A DNA stretch of 64,000 bases. Origin: Vandiemenella viatica (taxonomy: Eukaryota; Arthropoda; Insecta; Orthoptera; Morabidae). Shown here one piece after another: positions 22,986 through 34,609 of this stretch. Where the stretch lies: NCBI GenBank assembly GCA_031002005.1, contig CM061921.1, forward strand, positions 121,488,597 through 121,552,596, read 5' to 3'. Under the pieces are notes generated by a model. It was given only the letters and a program-made list of their open reading frames with translations, was not told where the DNA came from and did no database searches. Positions within the stretch are counted from its first letter, which is position 1. The number at the start of each line of letters is the position of its first letter. Both the position numbers and the translations under genes were made by a program.

Positions 22986-22989
22986 AGAC

Positions 22990-23815
22990 AGTTTTCCTTA
23001 CATTCCTCCATCAGATGCAAGATTCCTATATTACGGTTCTTAATTCAAATTGGAAGAAGTACTTTATTATTGGATTATTAAATTTTATAAATCAAATGGG
23101 ATAGTTGAAATTCAATTTTTACGCATTCCAACCACAAAAATGAATAACGGGAGTCAATAATATAATGGAATTGAATATAATTGACTTTATAAAACATTTA
23201 AGAAAAATAAATTATTAATACGTTCAGAAAAATTTAAGAAGAAAATCTCTCTCAATATTGCAAAAAAGGAACATCCACAAAACAGAACAAAAAAATTATG
23301 TATATATTTAAACATACCAATAGCATGAACACGAGATTCTATTTGTCCATCAGACTGGTAACTAAGCTCTAAGCGAAATGTCACTTATCCGTTCTTGTAG
23401 GAACTAGTGGTGGAGACTGCTGTCAGCGATGTTTCATTCGAGGCTGGTTGATTCTCTGACGCAGCACTGGTTAATAGTCTTCCCGAGTCAAAACAGCCAC
23501 TTATATTACTGTGGTTCATCAGAACAATCCCACCACGATAAAAATATCATAAACGTGGGCTCCACCATACAGGTATAAGTCTCTATCCCTTGACGTACGC
23601 GTGGTCATCCTCGTCTCCTGCTTCGACAATGTTCGTGGATTTCTGAGTTTGCTTTTCAAGCCGCAACTGCTTGGCTTCCCTGGACCAACAGACAGCAGCC
23701 AGCCCGTCACCCCTAGACGCTGCCAAAGCCACAAGCATCCAAATATGGACATCACCAACTGAAAAATACGACCACTAACAACCAAAATATGATTATTGTA
23801 GACCGTTTCTTCCAC
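22990..23815 (+). repeat. Unclassified dispersed repeat, copy 2
   Basis: Counterpart of 16860-17815 without the SINE insertion. Shares TTTCATTCGAGG, CGTGGGCTCCACCATACAGG and TCATCCTCGTCTCCTGC. The two copies are clearly alignable but carry many indels. Neither has obvious inverted or long terminal repeats. Confidence 0.7.
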
Positions 23816-25109
23816 AGTTGCTTGTTAAACTAATAATTTATTATTATTTAATAAATACGCCAATACAACTGTTGTTGCATACTATTTATTTCACGGACAC
23901 GTTGCGGTATCTTCAGCATACACTGGTTTTCTGTAATATCTGATTAGTTTTAACTTTTGAACATAATGTTTTTTATAAAAATGCACGCCGGGAGCATTTT
24001 ATAAATTCTCAACGCCAAGAGAAACTTCGCTCTAATATAATGGTGTTTGCTTATGTACAACGAAACTATTCTTATATATACGAAGCATAATGTGAATAGT
24101 TTCGTCATATGTATTATTGGTATAATAAGATAGGATTCAATTTACTTTTCCGTTTTGTGGTGTTGTTGTTGGTCACCTGTCTCCTCAACCAGCAATATTG
24201 CACTTAATTACACACTTTGGATATTGCTGAGGTCTTATGATTTCTATGGTAGTCACTTTTAAATCAGTTTTTGATGCACGTCAATGTTAAACTTCAGTTT
24301 TAGTGTGCGCGTTGCTGTTGTTCAACAGTTTTTTTTTTTTTTTCCGGTGGTGCTCTGTCGGAAGTGTTGTGAGCGGAGAGTTTGAATTTTGTAATTGAAT
24401 TTGAGTGTGTGTTTCGCTTTGTTTTAGCCAAAATGTGCTCCACACATGCACTTCACATTCGTAACCACATGGTGATCACTTGACCATGTGTTAATTTACA
24501 GAGCCTCTTTGATAAATTTCGGAACACTGTTGCTAAAGCAAATCTCTGCCAATGCTTTCGAAAGCAGGTTGTTTGCTGGACTAGGTGTGCCGTTTCCGCT
24601 GTGGATTCCTTTAAAAGCTCTTCAAATTATTGGTCCGTGCCGCAGGGTGTGCTTGCTACCTGACTTCAAAAACATTCTGGCGGACAGAAATTTCTTTAAT
24701 CTTCCAGAAATGCAGATATTTCCTCGTTTCCTGGTTTCCCCGTAGCAAAATTCGTGAGCGCGCAAATATCTCAATTTATCAGTTTTAACAATATAGTTGA
24801 TTATCGGTGTTGTCGACATAGTTATCCTATTATTCACAAGCTTAGATGTCCCTTCATTTGCATATCATAATTATTTTAATAATCAATTCAGTGATAGCTG
24901 AGATCAAATCTTGTGCCTGATTCGGATCAGCACAATAGATATAACCAAAAAAAATAGTGTAGTACATGAAATTGAAGACATCACCATAAAGTAGCATTTG
25001 ATTTCAGGAATGAGGTAATTTCTTGTGTCTGTAAGGAATTCGATGATTAGAATAAATGACCTCTGGGAATTACTGAGCAATTTATCTCAAAGACTGAATG
25101 AAATTAAAA
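23816..25109. other. No gene recognised
   Basis: AT-rich, with a T run at 24330-24344. Frames at 24488-24745 (plus) and 24622-24837 (minus) overlap antisense and match nothing I know. Confidence 0.4.
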
Positions 25110-25262
25110 TAATTTTTTTTTTTAAGTGCTTGACGTCTCATAACAGCGAGGTCTTTAGAGACGGGAAAGGATGGAGGGGGGCAAGGAATGGGAAGGAATT
25201 CGGCCATGGCCTTTTGAAGGAAGCATCCCGGCATTTGCCTGGAGTGATTTGGGAAACGAAAT
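25110..25262 (-). mobile_element. SINE family A, minus strand fragment
   Basis: Starts with a T run (the A tail). It then carries AGGAATTCGGCCATGGCCTT, TTGAAGGAAGCATCCCGGC and ATTTGCCTGGAGTGATTTGG, the reverse complement of the family body. The head is missing. Confidence 0.75.
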
Positions 25263-26758
25263 TAAAATAAAACTTCGTGTGTAGAACAAGTGCACTGAAA
25301 GAATTTGAAATAAGTTGTGGAATTCATATGTTGGTGAGTATGGGAGTTTCATCGGGGAATATGGGCTATTTAAATAAAATTTAATAATTACAGTATCCTA
25401 ACATACAGCGTTACTTCCTTCGCTATACAGCGTGACTAGTTCCCATATATTTCGTGTTTGGTGTCGGGTCCCAGAGGAGGAGCAACTGGTTGCAGGACCT
25501 CGTAGAGTCGATGTGATATGCTGAATGATACTTCGAAAGACACAGTGTGAATCTCGTATGTATTTCTTTTTGTTTGAATGTGTTGTATCTAACTTGTGTG
25601 TTTGGAGTATCTGATAGCACCGTTCGTTTGACTGTTTTGACAGAAATCTGGATTATAAAAAAATCTTAGAAATTTTTAACACCAGACACTAAATAAAATA
25701 CTGTTGTTGCTGAAAAGATTTTTTTTTAACTTTTATTTTAGCGGTATCCATCTTCCAAGTGATGCAGTTCAACATTGACTGCGATATGGCAGGTGGAACT
25801 TCATGCTTGATCGCGTATGTTTACACCCATGTAAATAGTTTTAGATCTACCTTACGTAGTAACATTATTTAAGAAACTGTAGAAATTGGTCAGATTTTTT
25901 GTGGCCCTACAGAATGTTGGCACTGCAAGGGAATGAAGGTAGGCTTGTGCCTGAGCTCTCAAGTTTCATTCTGGTTATCTTCCAAAAATCTTCCTAGAAG
26001 GCAATAAACTTGAGTATTTTCGATTGCTAGTATTTGTCAGACATTAGCTGGTAGGCAGCCAAAGTATTATTATCTGTGTCTCGCTCTCGCAATGTTGGAT
26101 ACGTGACAATTGCAGTTGTTTCAGAATTCTGCCACAAGTTTTCGTGTTTGGTGCCGTTGTTCCCTTTGTTTTGGAACTTTGTTGCCAGTCCTCTCTTGTG
26201 GCTAAAGAGATGATTCATCCTGCAGCGTCCTCTAACCAAGCGGGTGTAGGGAAATCTGAAAATTAAGACCAACGACAAGATTTATGTCTAACGTATGTTT
26301 GCGATACGGAGGAAATAAATTGTTGCCATTAAAACACACAACAAACTTTTAACTATGGTAACAAGCACTGGAAAGTTTAACAAGCAAGAAAATGGGAAAA
26401 AATGGTATGATGGTATCGGCGGTTTCACATAATCCTCTTGAATGTCTATTTTTATTCGGACACAAGTCGCAGTATTTATGGTTACGTAAGTGGAAGACCA
26501 CTAGATTGATGGGACAAGGATCTATGCAGGATTGCCCAAGATCGTTCGACCAGGAGAAAACTGCTCAAGTTCTACCCGATTAATGATTGAACAGGCTGAT
26601 GAATGATGATGATGTGGTAGTTCAAATGGTTGCGGCACCTCAAACGGGGTCAGCTGTTTCCAGTCCTGGTACTGGAAGAAAACTTGGCCGGCTTTGTGGA
26701 TCGCAATCCCTATCACCAAAGTCCTAGGTTAAATCCTTCAACCCCTTTACAGTTCCAC
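25263..26758. other. No gene recognised
   Basis: Short frames only. A small ATGATGATGATG run occurs at about 26602-26613. Confidence 0.4.
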
Positions 26759-27103
26759 GGGAGCGTCCATAAACCACGTAGCTCCATGACGTGGCTTTTG
26801 TCTCTACAACCCCCTCTCCCCCTCCCTACGTATCACGTGGCTTTTTCCCCTTTTGATTCCAGAAGACATTTTGTACTGTTTTCTCTTGTCAGACTATTGT
26901 AAATTACATACAGAGACAATTAAATGTAGGAAATAAATATTCACATGCTGTTGTGTGTTCTGTAACTCATTTTAACTATGAAAAATGATATGAATTGAAA
27001 GCTACGAGGCCTGGCTCGGAACCCCCACCCACGTAGCGCAGCGTAGCCTTCCAGCTAACCCCTCCCTCCCTAGACCGTGCCACATGGTTTATGGACTCAC
27101 CCC
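26759..27103. mobile_element. TIR element (MITE), copy B
   Basis: Left end GGGAGCGTCCATAAACCACG and right end complementary with a few changes. The interior shares ACGTGGCTTTTTCCCCTTTT and GATTCCAGAAGACATTTTGT with copy C at 33.7 kb, in opposite orientation. No coding capacity and no clear target duplication. Confidence 0.8.
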
Positions 27104-27700
27104 AAGGAATACGAAGCCCTTGATGGGGGTTTAAGTCGAATGGATGGGGACATTAAGCTTGCGGCTCCTTGGCCTAGATGTGCCTCTCCCTTAAAACAGT
27201 AACAAGTACTTCCATCAGTAGGGTAGCAAGCAAAACCAAGAAAGTAGTGATGGAGGAGTATTTCTAGGGTCATTCGGTAATGGGGATATTCGCCAAGTGT
27301 GTCTTTCTTTCCACATAATTACGCAGTTAAGAAGGGAATTTTAACTATATGGTATTAATTAAATTATTTCTGAACTTATTGCGGTAACGTAGAAAATAAT
27401 CGTAATATTTCTAGAGGAACGCAAGCGACTGATTAACACTTAAGGAATTTTAATGTTCTGAGACCTGATACTGGACAGTTGCTTGCATTGTTCTCATACA
27501 ATCACGTTGCAAAATATATATTCTGTCTCTGGCTACCTTAATCCAATCTACAGTGCTATTTCACTATATAGTTTTAAAAAATGTATAATACACATTGTGA
27601 TTTTCTCACGTAATGCCTAGAATAGTATTACGCATTGTCTTTGAGCTGTTTTCCATTAAGAAACGATTCGATGCTTTATTTGTGGGCATAGTACGACAAC
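27104..27700. other. No gene recognised; flank of viral relic
   Basis: AT-rich; no frame or repeat I can name. It may hold the left end of the integrated viral sequence, but I could not find a terminal hairpin. Confidence 0.4.
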
Positions 27701-27701
27701 G

Positions 27702-27748
27702 TATAAAAACTTTTCAAATCTTGTCAGTACTCTGCTCTGGTCATCATG
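27702..27748 (+). promoter_or_regulatory. TATA plus initiator-like motif upstream of NS cassette
   Basis: TATAAAAA (27702-27709) is followed 22 nt from its start by TCAGT (27724-27728), an arthropod initiator consensus, and then an ATG at 27746. A TATA box plus TCAGT in front of the non-structural genes is how several densoviruses start NS transcription. The element is degraded, so activity is doubtful. Confidence 0.4.
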
Positions 27749-28804
27749 TCTAGCAATTTTAAATGCGAAGTTAAATTCTTTAAACACTTTTAATCTGTAT
27801 CCAAATTGTCAAAAATTGAAGTATATTTGATTGGATTGATCCCTTTAAACGTTATGACCATTTCATGAGAAAAATTGAATTATTTAACAGTTTTGACTAA
27901 TTATAGATTGGTTCAAATAATCAGCCCCACTCGTAGTGTACAAGGCACAGTAAATTTACTAAACAACCAGTTTTGTATAAAGTAGTGTGCGTAAGTTGTT
28001 GGCACACAAATATTATTGAAAAATTTGATAACAATTCAGTTGAACTAGTGACAACAAGTTATAAATCCAACAATTCCAATTTCTTACCTAATGTAATGTC
28101 ACCATCACAAGATCCTTATGACTTAAATAGTCTCGATATTTGTGCTAGTGAAACTAAAACAAATTTTTATCAAACGTTATTTATGAGCAGCGATTTATTG
28201 GCTTTTGGTATTTGCGTAGAGAGTACCTTTGTGTCTCTGAGAAAAATGGAACTATACATTATCGTTTGGAATTATAATTTTTCAGGACTGTTTTAAATAT
28301 CATTAATGGTTTTAAAGTGGTTTCATACTATACACCATCGCAAGAAGACAGACAATTTCTTTGAAAGAAAGATGTCTGAAAAGTGTGGAACCAGATTTCG
28401 ACGAAAGTATACCTCTCTCGAATAACCTGATTCCAGTAAGCCAATCAGATCCATCCACCCCTCATCCTGCAACTGCTCGCGGACCTTTGGTCTATGGTAA
28501 CCCTCTTGCTTCTAACCTGGGGTTACTATACTGCCAGAGGGTGAGTGCTATATTGAAACAAGACAACAGACACAAAGACGAAATTAGTGAGTCAGAAGTA
28601 GAAATTAAACCAAGTAAGAAAAGAAAAATTGTATCTTCTATTGGTGATTTAGTCGGTGTTATTAATTTAATTTTTAAGGCTGTATCTCATCTTAAAAAAC
28701 CTGAGGAATGTCTAGTTTCACTGCTTGGAGATTTTTGTATTTATAAATCCAAAGATGATTGTATTCAAAATATTGTCACATATAAAGAACACATGGGAAC
28801 ATAA
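27746..28804 (+). pseudogene. Endogenous densovirus-like NS region, upstream gene (NS3-like position)
   Basis: A run of broken plus-strand frames (27746-27793, 27973-28296, 28361-28804) between the TATA/Inr motif and the NS1-like part. The last is the longest (147 codons), with a proline/serine-rich start and a basic KPSKKRKI patch. I do not recognise a domain with certainty. In densoviruses with the same gene order an NS3 gene lies here, before NS1, and the size (about 1 kb) would fit NS3 plus the NS1 N-terminus. The assignment rests on position and on the clearer NS1 homology downstream. Stops and frame changes make it non-functional. Confidence 0.45.
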
Positions 28805-30002
28805 CAAATCCCTGAATACTTGTGTACTGAATTCGCAGACTTTGATTGGACACATTCTGTCTTCTCACAAGCACAGTCCAAAAGTAATCTTGAAATGTTT
28901 ATAAACCTTCTTAGACAGTATATCAAAAGTAGCACAGATTCATCTTCATCATGAGCAAACACTGCCATGCCATCCCACTTCCAACAGGTTCAACGGATGG
29001 TGTAAATGTATTCCGAAAAAGACTGGGAAAATCTAAGTTATTTCAAGACCAAATGACGGGAAGAAAAAATATCTTGCAGTATTTCTTTAATAAAACACAA
29101 TCAGAAAACTACGTTTTCGTGGACAAACTATGAGCAACCTTTTTTCTATCCGACAAAAACGATCCGCTCAATAGACAGACAAGACTGGTGGAAAAACAAA
29201 AAGAGTGAAATCAATATGTTTTGCGATCCAGACAAGCCGAAAACTGTAATGAATGAATCAATCGATTCTGAAAGTGATCTTGAATTCTCAAAATTATCTA
29301 GGAAGGGCATAAAAAATCAAGTATTCAACCGAGGAGATACTACAATTAGTATCTCACATAATTACTGTTCAATAACTCGTACTGATGAATGGTTAAACTT
29401 GTAACTTTAAATCCAAACGTTTAAAAAAATTGAAATGAGACTATGGAATTGATGATTCTAAAATGTGTTTAAAATCTTTATATAAATATATTCACAATGC
29501 TGAAAAATTTTATTTTCGAAGTTACTGTTCATATTTCGATAGTTACTATTATTCTGAACAAATGTTTCAACAAATTATATTTTACCTGTTAGAATATCAA
29601 TTTAATGATGACTATGATGCTATTAGGAATTTTCTAACTTGTATATATAATGTTTTGAATAGAACTAACGGAAAGCTAAACTGTATTAATTCAATTAGTG
29701 AACCTAACAGTTTCAAGAATACATTTGTGTTTATGATATCTGCTGCCATGATCAATACAGGCTGATTGTAACAAAAATATCAAGTATGTATCTTTTCGAT
29801 TAAAAGAATGTGCAAGGAGAAGGCTAACTGGATCGTCCATAACTTTGATCCTGGCAGTTTAGAACTACTGAAAACAATTCAACTAACATATCCGTAAAAC
29901 TTGAAAATGATTACATTTTACCAAAAACTCCAGTTATTGTATGCAATAATGTGGCTTACTGTAAACGACATGGTTGGGACGAAAGAATTGAAAAGTTTTA
30001 TT
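28805..30002 (+). pseudogene. Endogenous densovirus-like NS1, helicase part, broken
   Basis: Several consecutive plus-strand pieces in changing frames (28951-29133, 29216-29404, 29463-29765, then to 30002). The 29463-29765 piece has LLEYQFNDDYDAIRNFLTC, RTNGKLNC and then EPNSFKNTF at the place of the Walker A loop of parvoviral SF3 helicases. The loop glycine is missing (F at that place). Further on come an RRL stretch, FRLKEC, and LPKTPVIVCNN, which matches the SF3 motif C region, ending VAYCKRHGWDERIEKFY and a stop. In live viruses NS1 is the replication initiator and helicase. Here stops, frameshifts and the altered loop show a dead copy. The plus-strand codons are strongly A/T-rich. Confidence 0.7.
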
Positions 30003-30130
30003 GAAAAAAAAAACGAATTGTAGACTGGTTAAAGAATTAAACTCGTTTTCTTTGTACAATATCTTCATTGTGTACAATTTATTGGAATAGATGTACATTT
30101 TTACACTCTTTAAATTAGCTTGACATGTAT

Positions 30131-30178
30131 TGTTTGTTTGTTTGTATGTATGTATGTATGTATGTATGTATGTATGTA

Positions 30179-30210
<32 letters not shown>
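30131..30210. repeat. Compound microsatellite (GTTT)n(GTAT)n(GT)n
   Basis: GTTT x3, GTAT x about 10, GT x about 13. It directly precedes the next repeat array. Confidence 0.9.
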
Positions 30211-30213
<3 letters not shown>

Positions 30214-32135
30214 TTTTGCACACGTATTCAGGACTGATGACAATACATTTACTGAAATACCTGTTGCTTTGACAGTAATAACAATAAAATGATTGACCTT
30301 CCACTTTTGTGCGGCGACAATTGAGCCTGTCAGAAACGCTTCCTTCCACTAATTCGAGGTGAGCTTAAGTCCCTCCTTTTGTTAGGCCTTCGACTACTGC
30401 TGCAAGAATTCAATAGCAATTAAATTCTACAGTTCGTATTCATTATATGCTTATTTGTGTCTGTATATATGTAGGTATTCATGTAATGGAATCTTTGAAT
30501 TCACTTTTCACTAACTTCTAGACGTCCGAATTGTTTGAAATTTTGCAGACGTATTAAGAACCGATGATAATGCAATAATTGTATAGTTATTTCCTGATTT
30601 TCTCATTACTTTGACAGTAATAACAGAAAAATTGTTTACCCTCCACTTTTGTGCGGCGAGCGCACCTTTCCACTAATTCGCGGTGAGCTAAAGTTCCACC
30701 AGTTGCTACACCTTCTACTTAAGCGTGGCGCCATTGGTTTATCCAAAACTATATCTCGGCGAGAGGAGGTATTGTCAGAAGCACCACCTTCTACTCATAT
30801 ATGGTGAGCGTAGGTCCCGCCTTTTGCTAAGCCTCTCACTCTGCGGTTCACCCTCTTTTATTCGACTAGAGTTTTGAATCCGGAAAAAAATTGCTGCAAG
30901 ACTTCACTAGCAGCTATATCCTTCTGCTCATATTTGTTGAATACTTCTAAGTCTGTTTCTTACTTAGTGACGCCGAAATAGCTAAACCAATTTTCGCCAT
31001 TATGTCTATGCCAAAACTGAACTTTCGTTTTGTATTAAATACATAATGTGCAGACGATCGGTCTGGTTTCTAAACTCTATGATCTAGTTCCGAGAACAAT
31101 TCCCAACGAAAGAAGGAATTTTTAAGAGTTTTGTTTGATCAGCTGAGCTATGTGGCTCGAATGCCACGTTAAAACTGTAGTTCCCAGAGGAAAGCCACTG
31201 GTCGTCTTACCTCTGATACAATTGCTTACGGGTTGTGCCCTAATTTTTTTTATATAATTGTAAACAAAATATTTTCAATGGTTAAAGGATAAACTCTACG
31301 TTAAATGTGTTTTATGGTAACATTGCTTTTTAACACGCTTTTAATAGCTCGGATGAATGTAATGGAAACTTTCAATTATTAAAATTTTGCACACGTATTA
31401 AGAAACGATGACAATACAATAATATCACATCTATGTCCTTGTATTCTCATCACTTTGACAGTAACAACAGAAAAGTAGTGTAACCGTAGTATGACAGATG
31501 TCAATGACTTTCAGTAGTAATTTGGTGGCTCATATGGTTAAGGTGCGTGAACCGCCGACCGCACTGTACCCGGTATCGGTTGCTATTTTTGCGCACCTTA
31601 GAGGTGACATTCATCTGAGGCAATGCTTTGCTTTGTATTAGCTTGACCTGTATTTATGTATAAATGAATGAATGTAACGGAATCTTTCAATTCAATTTTC
31701 ATCCACTTCCAGAAGTCCGAGTTGTTTGTAGTTTTGCACACATATTAAGAACCAGTGACAATACAATGTTATGGTTATATCCTGATATTCTCATTACTTT
31801 GACAGACAATAGAAAAACTGCTTAATGCAATGGAATCTTTAATTTCAATTTTCACCCAGTTCCTGACGTTCGAATTCTTTGAAATTCTGCACACATGTTA
31901 AGAACCAGTGACAATACAATAATTTCTTAGCGGTGTCCTGATATGCTCATTACTTTGACAGTAACAATAAAAAATGTTTGAATTCAATGGAATCTTTCAT
32001 TCCATTGTTCACCCACTTCCTGACCTCAGAATCCTTTGGTATTTTGCACATGTATTTGGAACAGATGGCAATACAATAATTTTATATGTATATTCCGACT
32101 TTCCCATAGCTTTGACAGCAATAACAGAAAAACGA
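30211..32135 (+). repeat. Degenerate repeat array between the NS and VP relics
   Basis: Six copies of a block beginning TTTTGCACACGTATTAAGAA and ending CTTTGACAGTAATAACAG occur at about 30214, 30541, 31385, 31732, 31885 and 32042. The last three are spaced about 155 bp apart and include an AATGGAATCTTTCAATTC leader. A second block (CCACTTTTGTGCGGCGA ... GGTGAGC) accompanies the first two copies. No coding capacity. It could be a satellite-like array carried by a mobile element. It separates two viral genes that would be contiguous in a virus. Confidence 0.65.
31130..31250 (+). repeat. Fragment of short SINE-like repeat (family E)
   Basis: Shares GCCACGTTAAAACTGTAG, CCCAGAGGAAAG, CTTACCTCTGA and CGGGTTGTG with the TSD-flanked 134-bp insertion at 55845-55978. 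Embedded in the repeat array. Confidence 0.6.
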
Positions 32136-32532
32136 CCTTCGTGGTACGCTCTACATATTCATGATGACTCTAAATCTACATTCACAAACAGCTGGCGATA
32201 TCTAGCATCTTACGTTTTTTTATACTAAAGTTAATTTTTTAATCAGAAACTTTATACTTAATTTAAACTTATTCAAAAAATTATACAGAATTGTGGAACA
32301 TACTAGCATTGTTGAAAAAATAAAAATTATATGTAAATATTATTTTAAAACTTTTAGTTCACATTGCTACAAAAGAGCGTATCTTAGTTTTTTTAAACCA
32401 TTTTATTTTTAACTTTTCAGTTAGCACTGCTAATAAAGCGTGTTTTTTTAGTTTTTTGAAATTGTAATTTTATCAAAATTGGACTAGGCTTGTAACTAAA
32501 TTCACAAATTTAACATATTTTTTTTTTTTGAA
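32136..32532. other. AT-rich spacer, no gene recognised
   Basis: Very AT-rich, with two imperfect copies of an ACTTTTAGTT/CACATTGCTA versus ACTTTTCAGTTAGCACTGCTA segment near 32340-32440. Confidence 0.45.
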
Positions 32533-33705
32533 AATTATTATCCGAGTGCATTTTTATTTAATTCCTCTACTTCGAGATTAATACTTTCCTCAATGTCTTT
32601 CTTTTTTCCCATTGCCGATAGTGCAGCGTGATCACTACTTTCATTTACTGTTGTTGCCACAGCAGCAGTAGAATCGAAAGAAATCCCGTCATAATAATAT
32701 GTAACACTGTCGACATCCTCCTTTGAATACAATTCATTACTATGATTTAATCTTTGAATTATAGTGGTCAACAGAAAATGCAAATTCAATTGCAGTTTCC
32801 ATCTTTAAAATCATTTTAGCATTAACTATTTACATCAGTGGATGCATTATTTGGTATAGGATTAATTCCTAGAGTAAATGAAGTAATTAATTTTACTTGT
32901 TTCTGTTTATTAAGTTCACCAATAGTATGAGATTTGTTGGTAACTCTAATAATTTAAATGAAGAGGGATCTGTCTGGTACCATTGTCTGTTACTGCATTA
33001 AGTTTCTTATTTTCTGATGATCTATTATGACCGGGAAGAGAATTACATTTATAATAGTTAGTCTGTTCCAATACAAGCCCATCCATGTGCACATTTTCTA
33101 CTTTTAATGACTCCAATCCGTGGTTCATTATCATGTTTAAAACTTACAGTTCAATCTACAGCTTTTGCAATAACACCTTATTCATAAGGTTTATGTAAAT
33201 GTAAAACTCCATAGGTTTCATTGCTAGCAAACAAATTGCCATTGTCCTCAGATTTACCAGTAGGTTTGACAAATGAATCATATATTGGCCAATGACGAGG
33301 TACTGTTAAACGTAGGGAAGTCATTCATAGCTGTGTAACCCCACATAACTTTATCTAAACTACTACTTACACTTACCTAGCTAATTACCATCGGGTTAGC
33401 AGATTCACTTGTTACAGTAACTGGTTCATGTGCAATTACTATATTTGCATCTTTATTATAAATTAACATAGTTATATGACTTATACTAGCACTAGCACTT
33501 AATGTACTACCAGTTTGAAAACTAGCTTCAAATCCAGTTGGAGTTAATGTTACACACAGCCTCTCCACAAAACAGTTATTAGGAAATGCATTAAATTGTG
33601 CTCTTAAAAACTGACTTAATCTATTCGACACAAATTGTGCTCCTAAAATAACAAGACATTTTGTAATTTCCTTTTTTTGACGGACCAACAACTTGAAACC
33701 ACTTG
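32533..33705 (-). pseudogene. Endogenous densovirus-like capsid (VP) gene, broken
   Basis: Minus-strand coding in several frame pieces (33705-33377, about 33370-33150, 33134-32946, 32789-32538). Protein-like blocks include LSQFLRAQFNAFPNN, VERLCVTLTPTGFEASF followed by QTGSTLSA, MWGYTAMNDF, and near the end FTLGINPIPNN and FAFSVDHYNS. The VTPTGF ... TGSTL pattern and the late INPIPNN stretch resemble the beta-barrel capsid proteins of densoviruses. Its orientation, converging on NS1, also fits ambisense densoviruses. The N-terminal part is missing: the reading stops at the TIR element at 33706. Several stops and shifts; no function expected. Family assignment is less certain than for NS1. Confidence 0.55.
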
Positions 33706-33755
33706 GGGAGCGTCCATTAACTGCGTGGCTGTAAAAAATAAAATAATAAAATATT

Positions 33756-33813
<58 letters not shown>

Positions 33814-34033
33814 TTTATTTCTGTCATTTAATTATCCCTGTATGTAATTTACGATAGTCTGACAAGAGAGAACTGTACAAAATGTCTTCTGGAATCAATA
33901 GGGGAAAAAAAGCTACGTGCTACGCGGGGAGGGGGGGGGGGGCGGGTAGAGACAAAAGCCAGGTCGGGCTACGTGGGGGGAGGGGAGGTTCACAGGAGGC
34001 CAAATTGGAGCTACGTGGTTTATGGACGCTCCC
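33706..34033. mobile_element. TIR element (MITE), copy C, at the VP break
   Basis: Left end GGGAGCGTCCATTAACTGCG, right end GCTACGTGGTTTATGGACGC plus TCCC, with a possible 3-bp flank TTG on each side. The interior is homologous to copy B (26.76 kb) in reverse and contains an expanded (TA)n tract at 33762-33809. Confidence 0.82.
33762..33809. repeat. (TA)n microsatellite
   Basis: About 23 TA units inside MITE copy C; absent from copy B. Confidence 0.9.
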
Positions 34034-34609
34034 TTGTAAGCATAACCCCAAACAACGAACGTGTGAGTATAATCACCGAGTTTTGTTTAATTTGTTCTAC
34101 TGCTTTTCGTAGAACAAACGGAGTTGTTTTAGATTCTTGACTGAGTACCTGCTCCAGCTGTGGCACGTCTCGCGTATAGTCTTCACTTCAACTGTCACGT
34201 CTATTACAGCGCCACCTTATACAACAGCTAAACATAATTTTTCGCTTAAAAATGCTGATAAGTGTTCAATGTTTCCCCCTTTGTATTCATCATGTCCATA
34301 GAGGACAGTTCGTGCTCGACTGAAGTGGAGGCACAAAAACACGTAGCAAGGTTGGTGTCTGCAGTAACACATTCAAAGCGCAAAACACGGAAAGCCATCT
34401 TGATTGAAGCAATCGCGACGGCAATCATGCTACCTCCTTGTCCTAATACATGTTTCCTCTACCAGAGAAATAGGAATCACAAAGCGGTGTTGTCAACAGT
34501 AAAATCAATAACCAAAAAGAAAAACAGAAAGGATTCGTAAAGGCCTCAAATGAATGTTTTAGAACTATTTGAGGGATAATTACCATACCATCACAGTAAC
34601 AAGAGGCAC
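34034..34609. other. No gene recognised
   Basis: Overlapping frames on opposite strands at 34246-34540 show no known domain. I looked for a continuation of the capsid gene beyond the MITE on the minus strand and did not see a convincing one. Confidence 0.4.

Noticed and set aside
29934..30349. Two minus-strand frames rich in THTHTHTYIHTYIHT
   Set aside because: They are translations of the GTAT/GT microsatellite.
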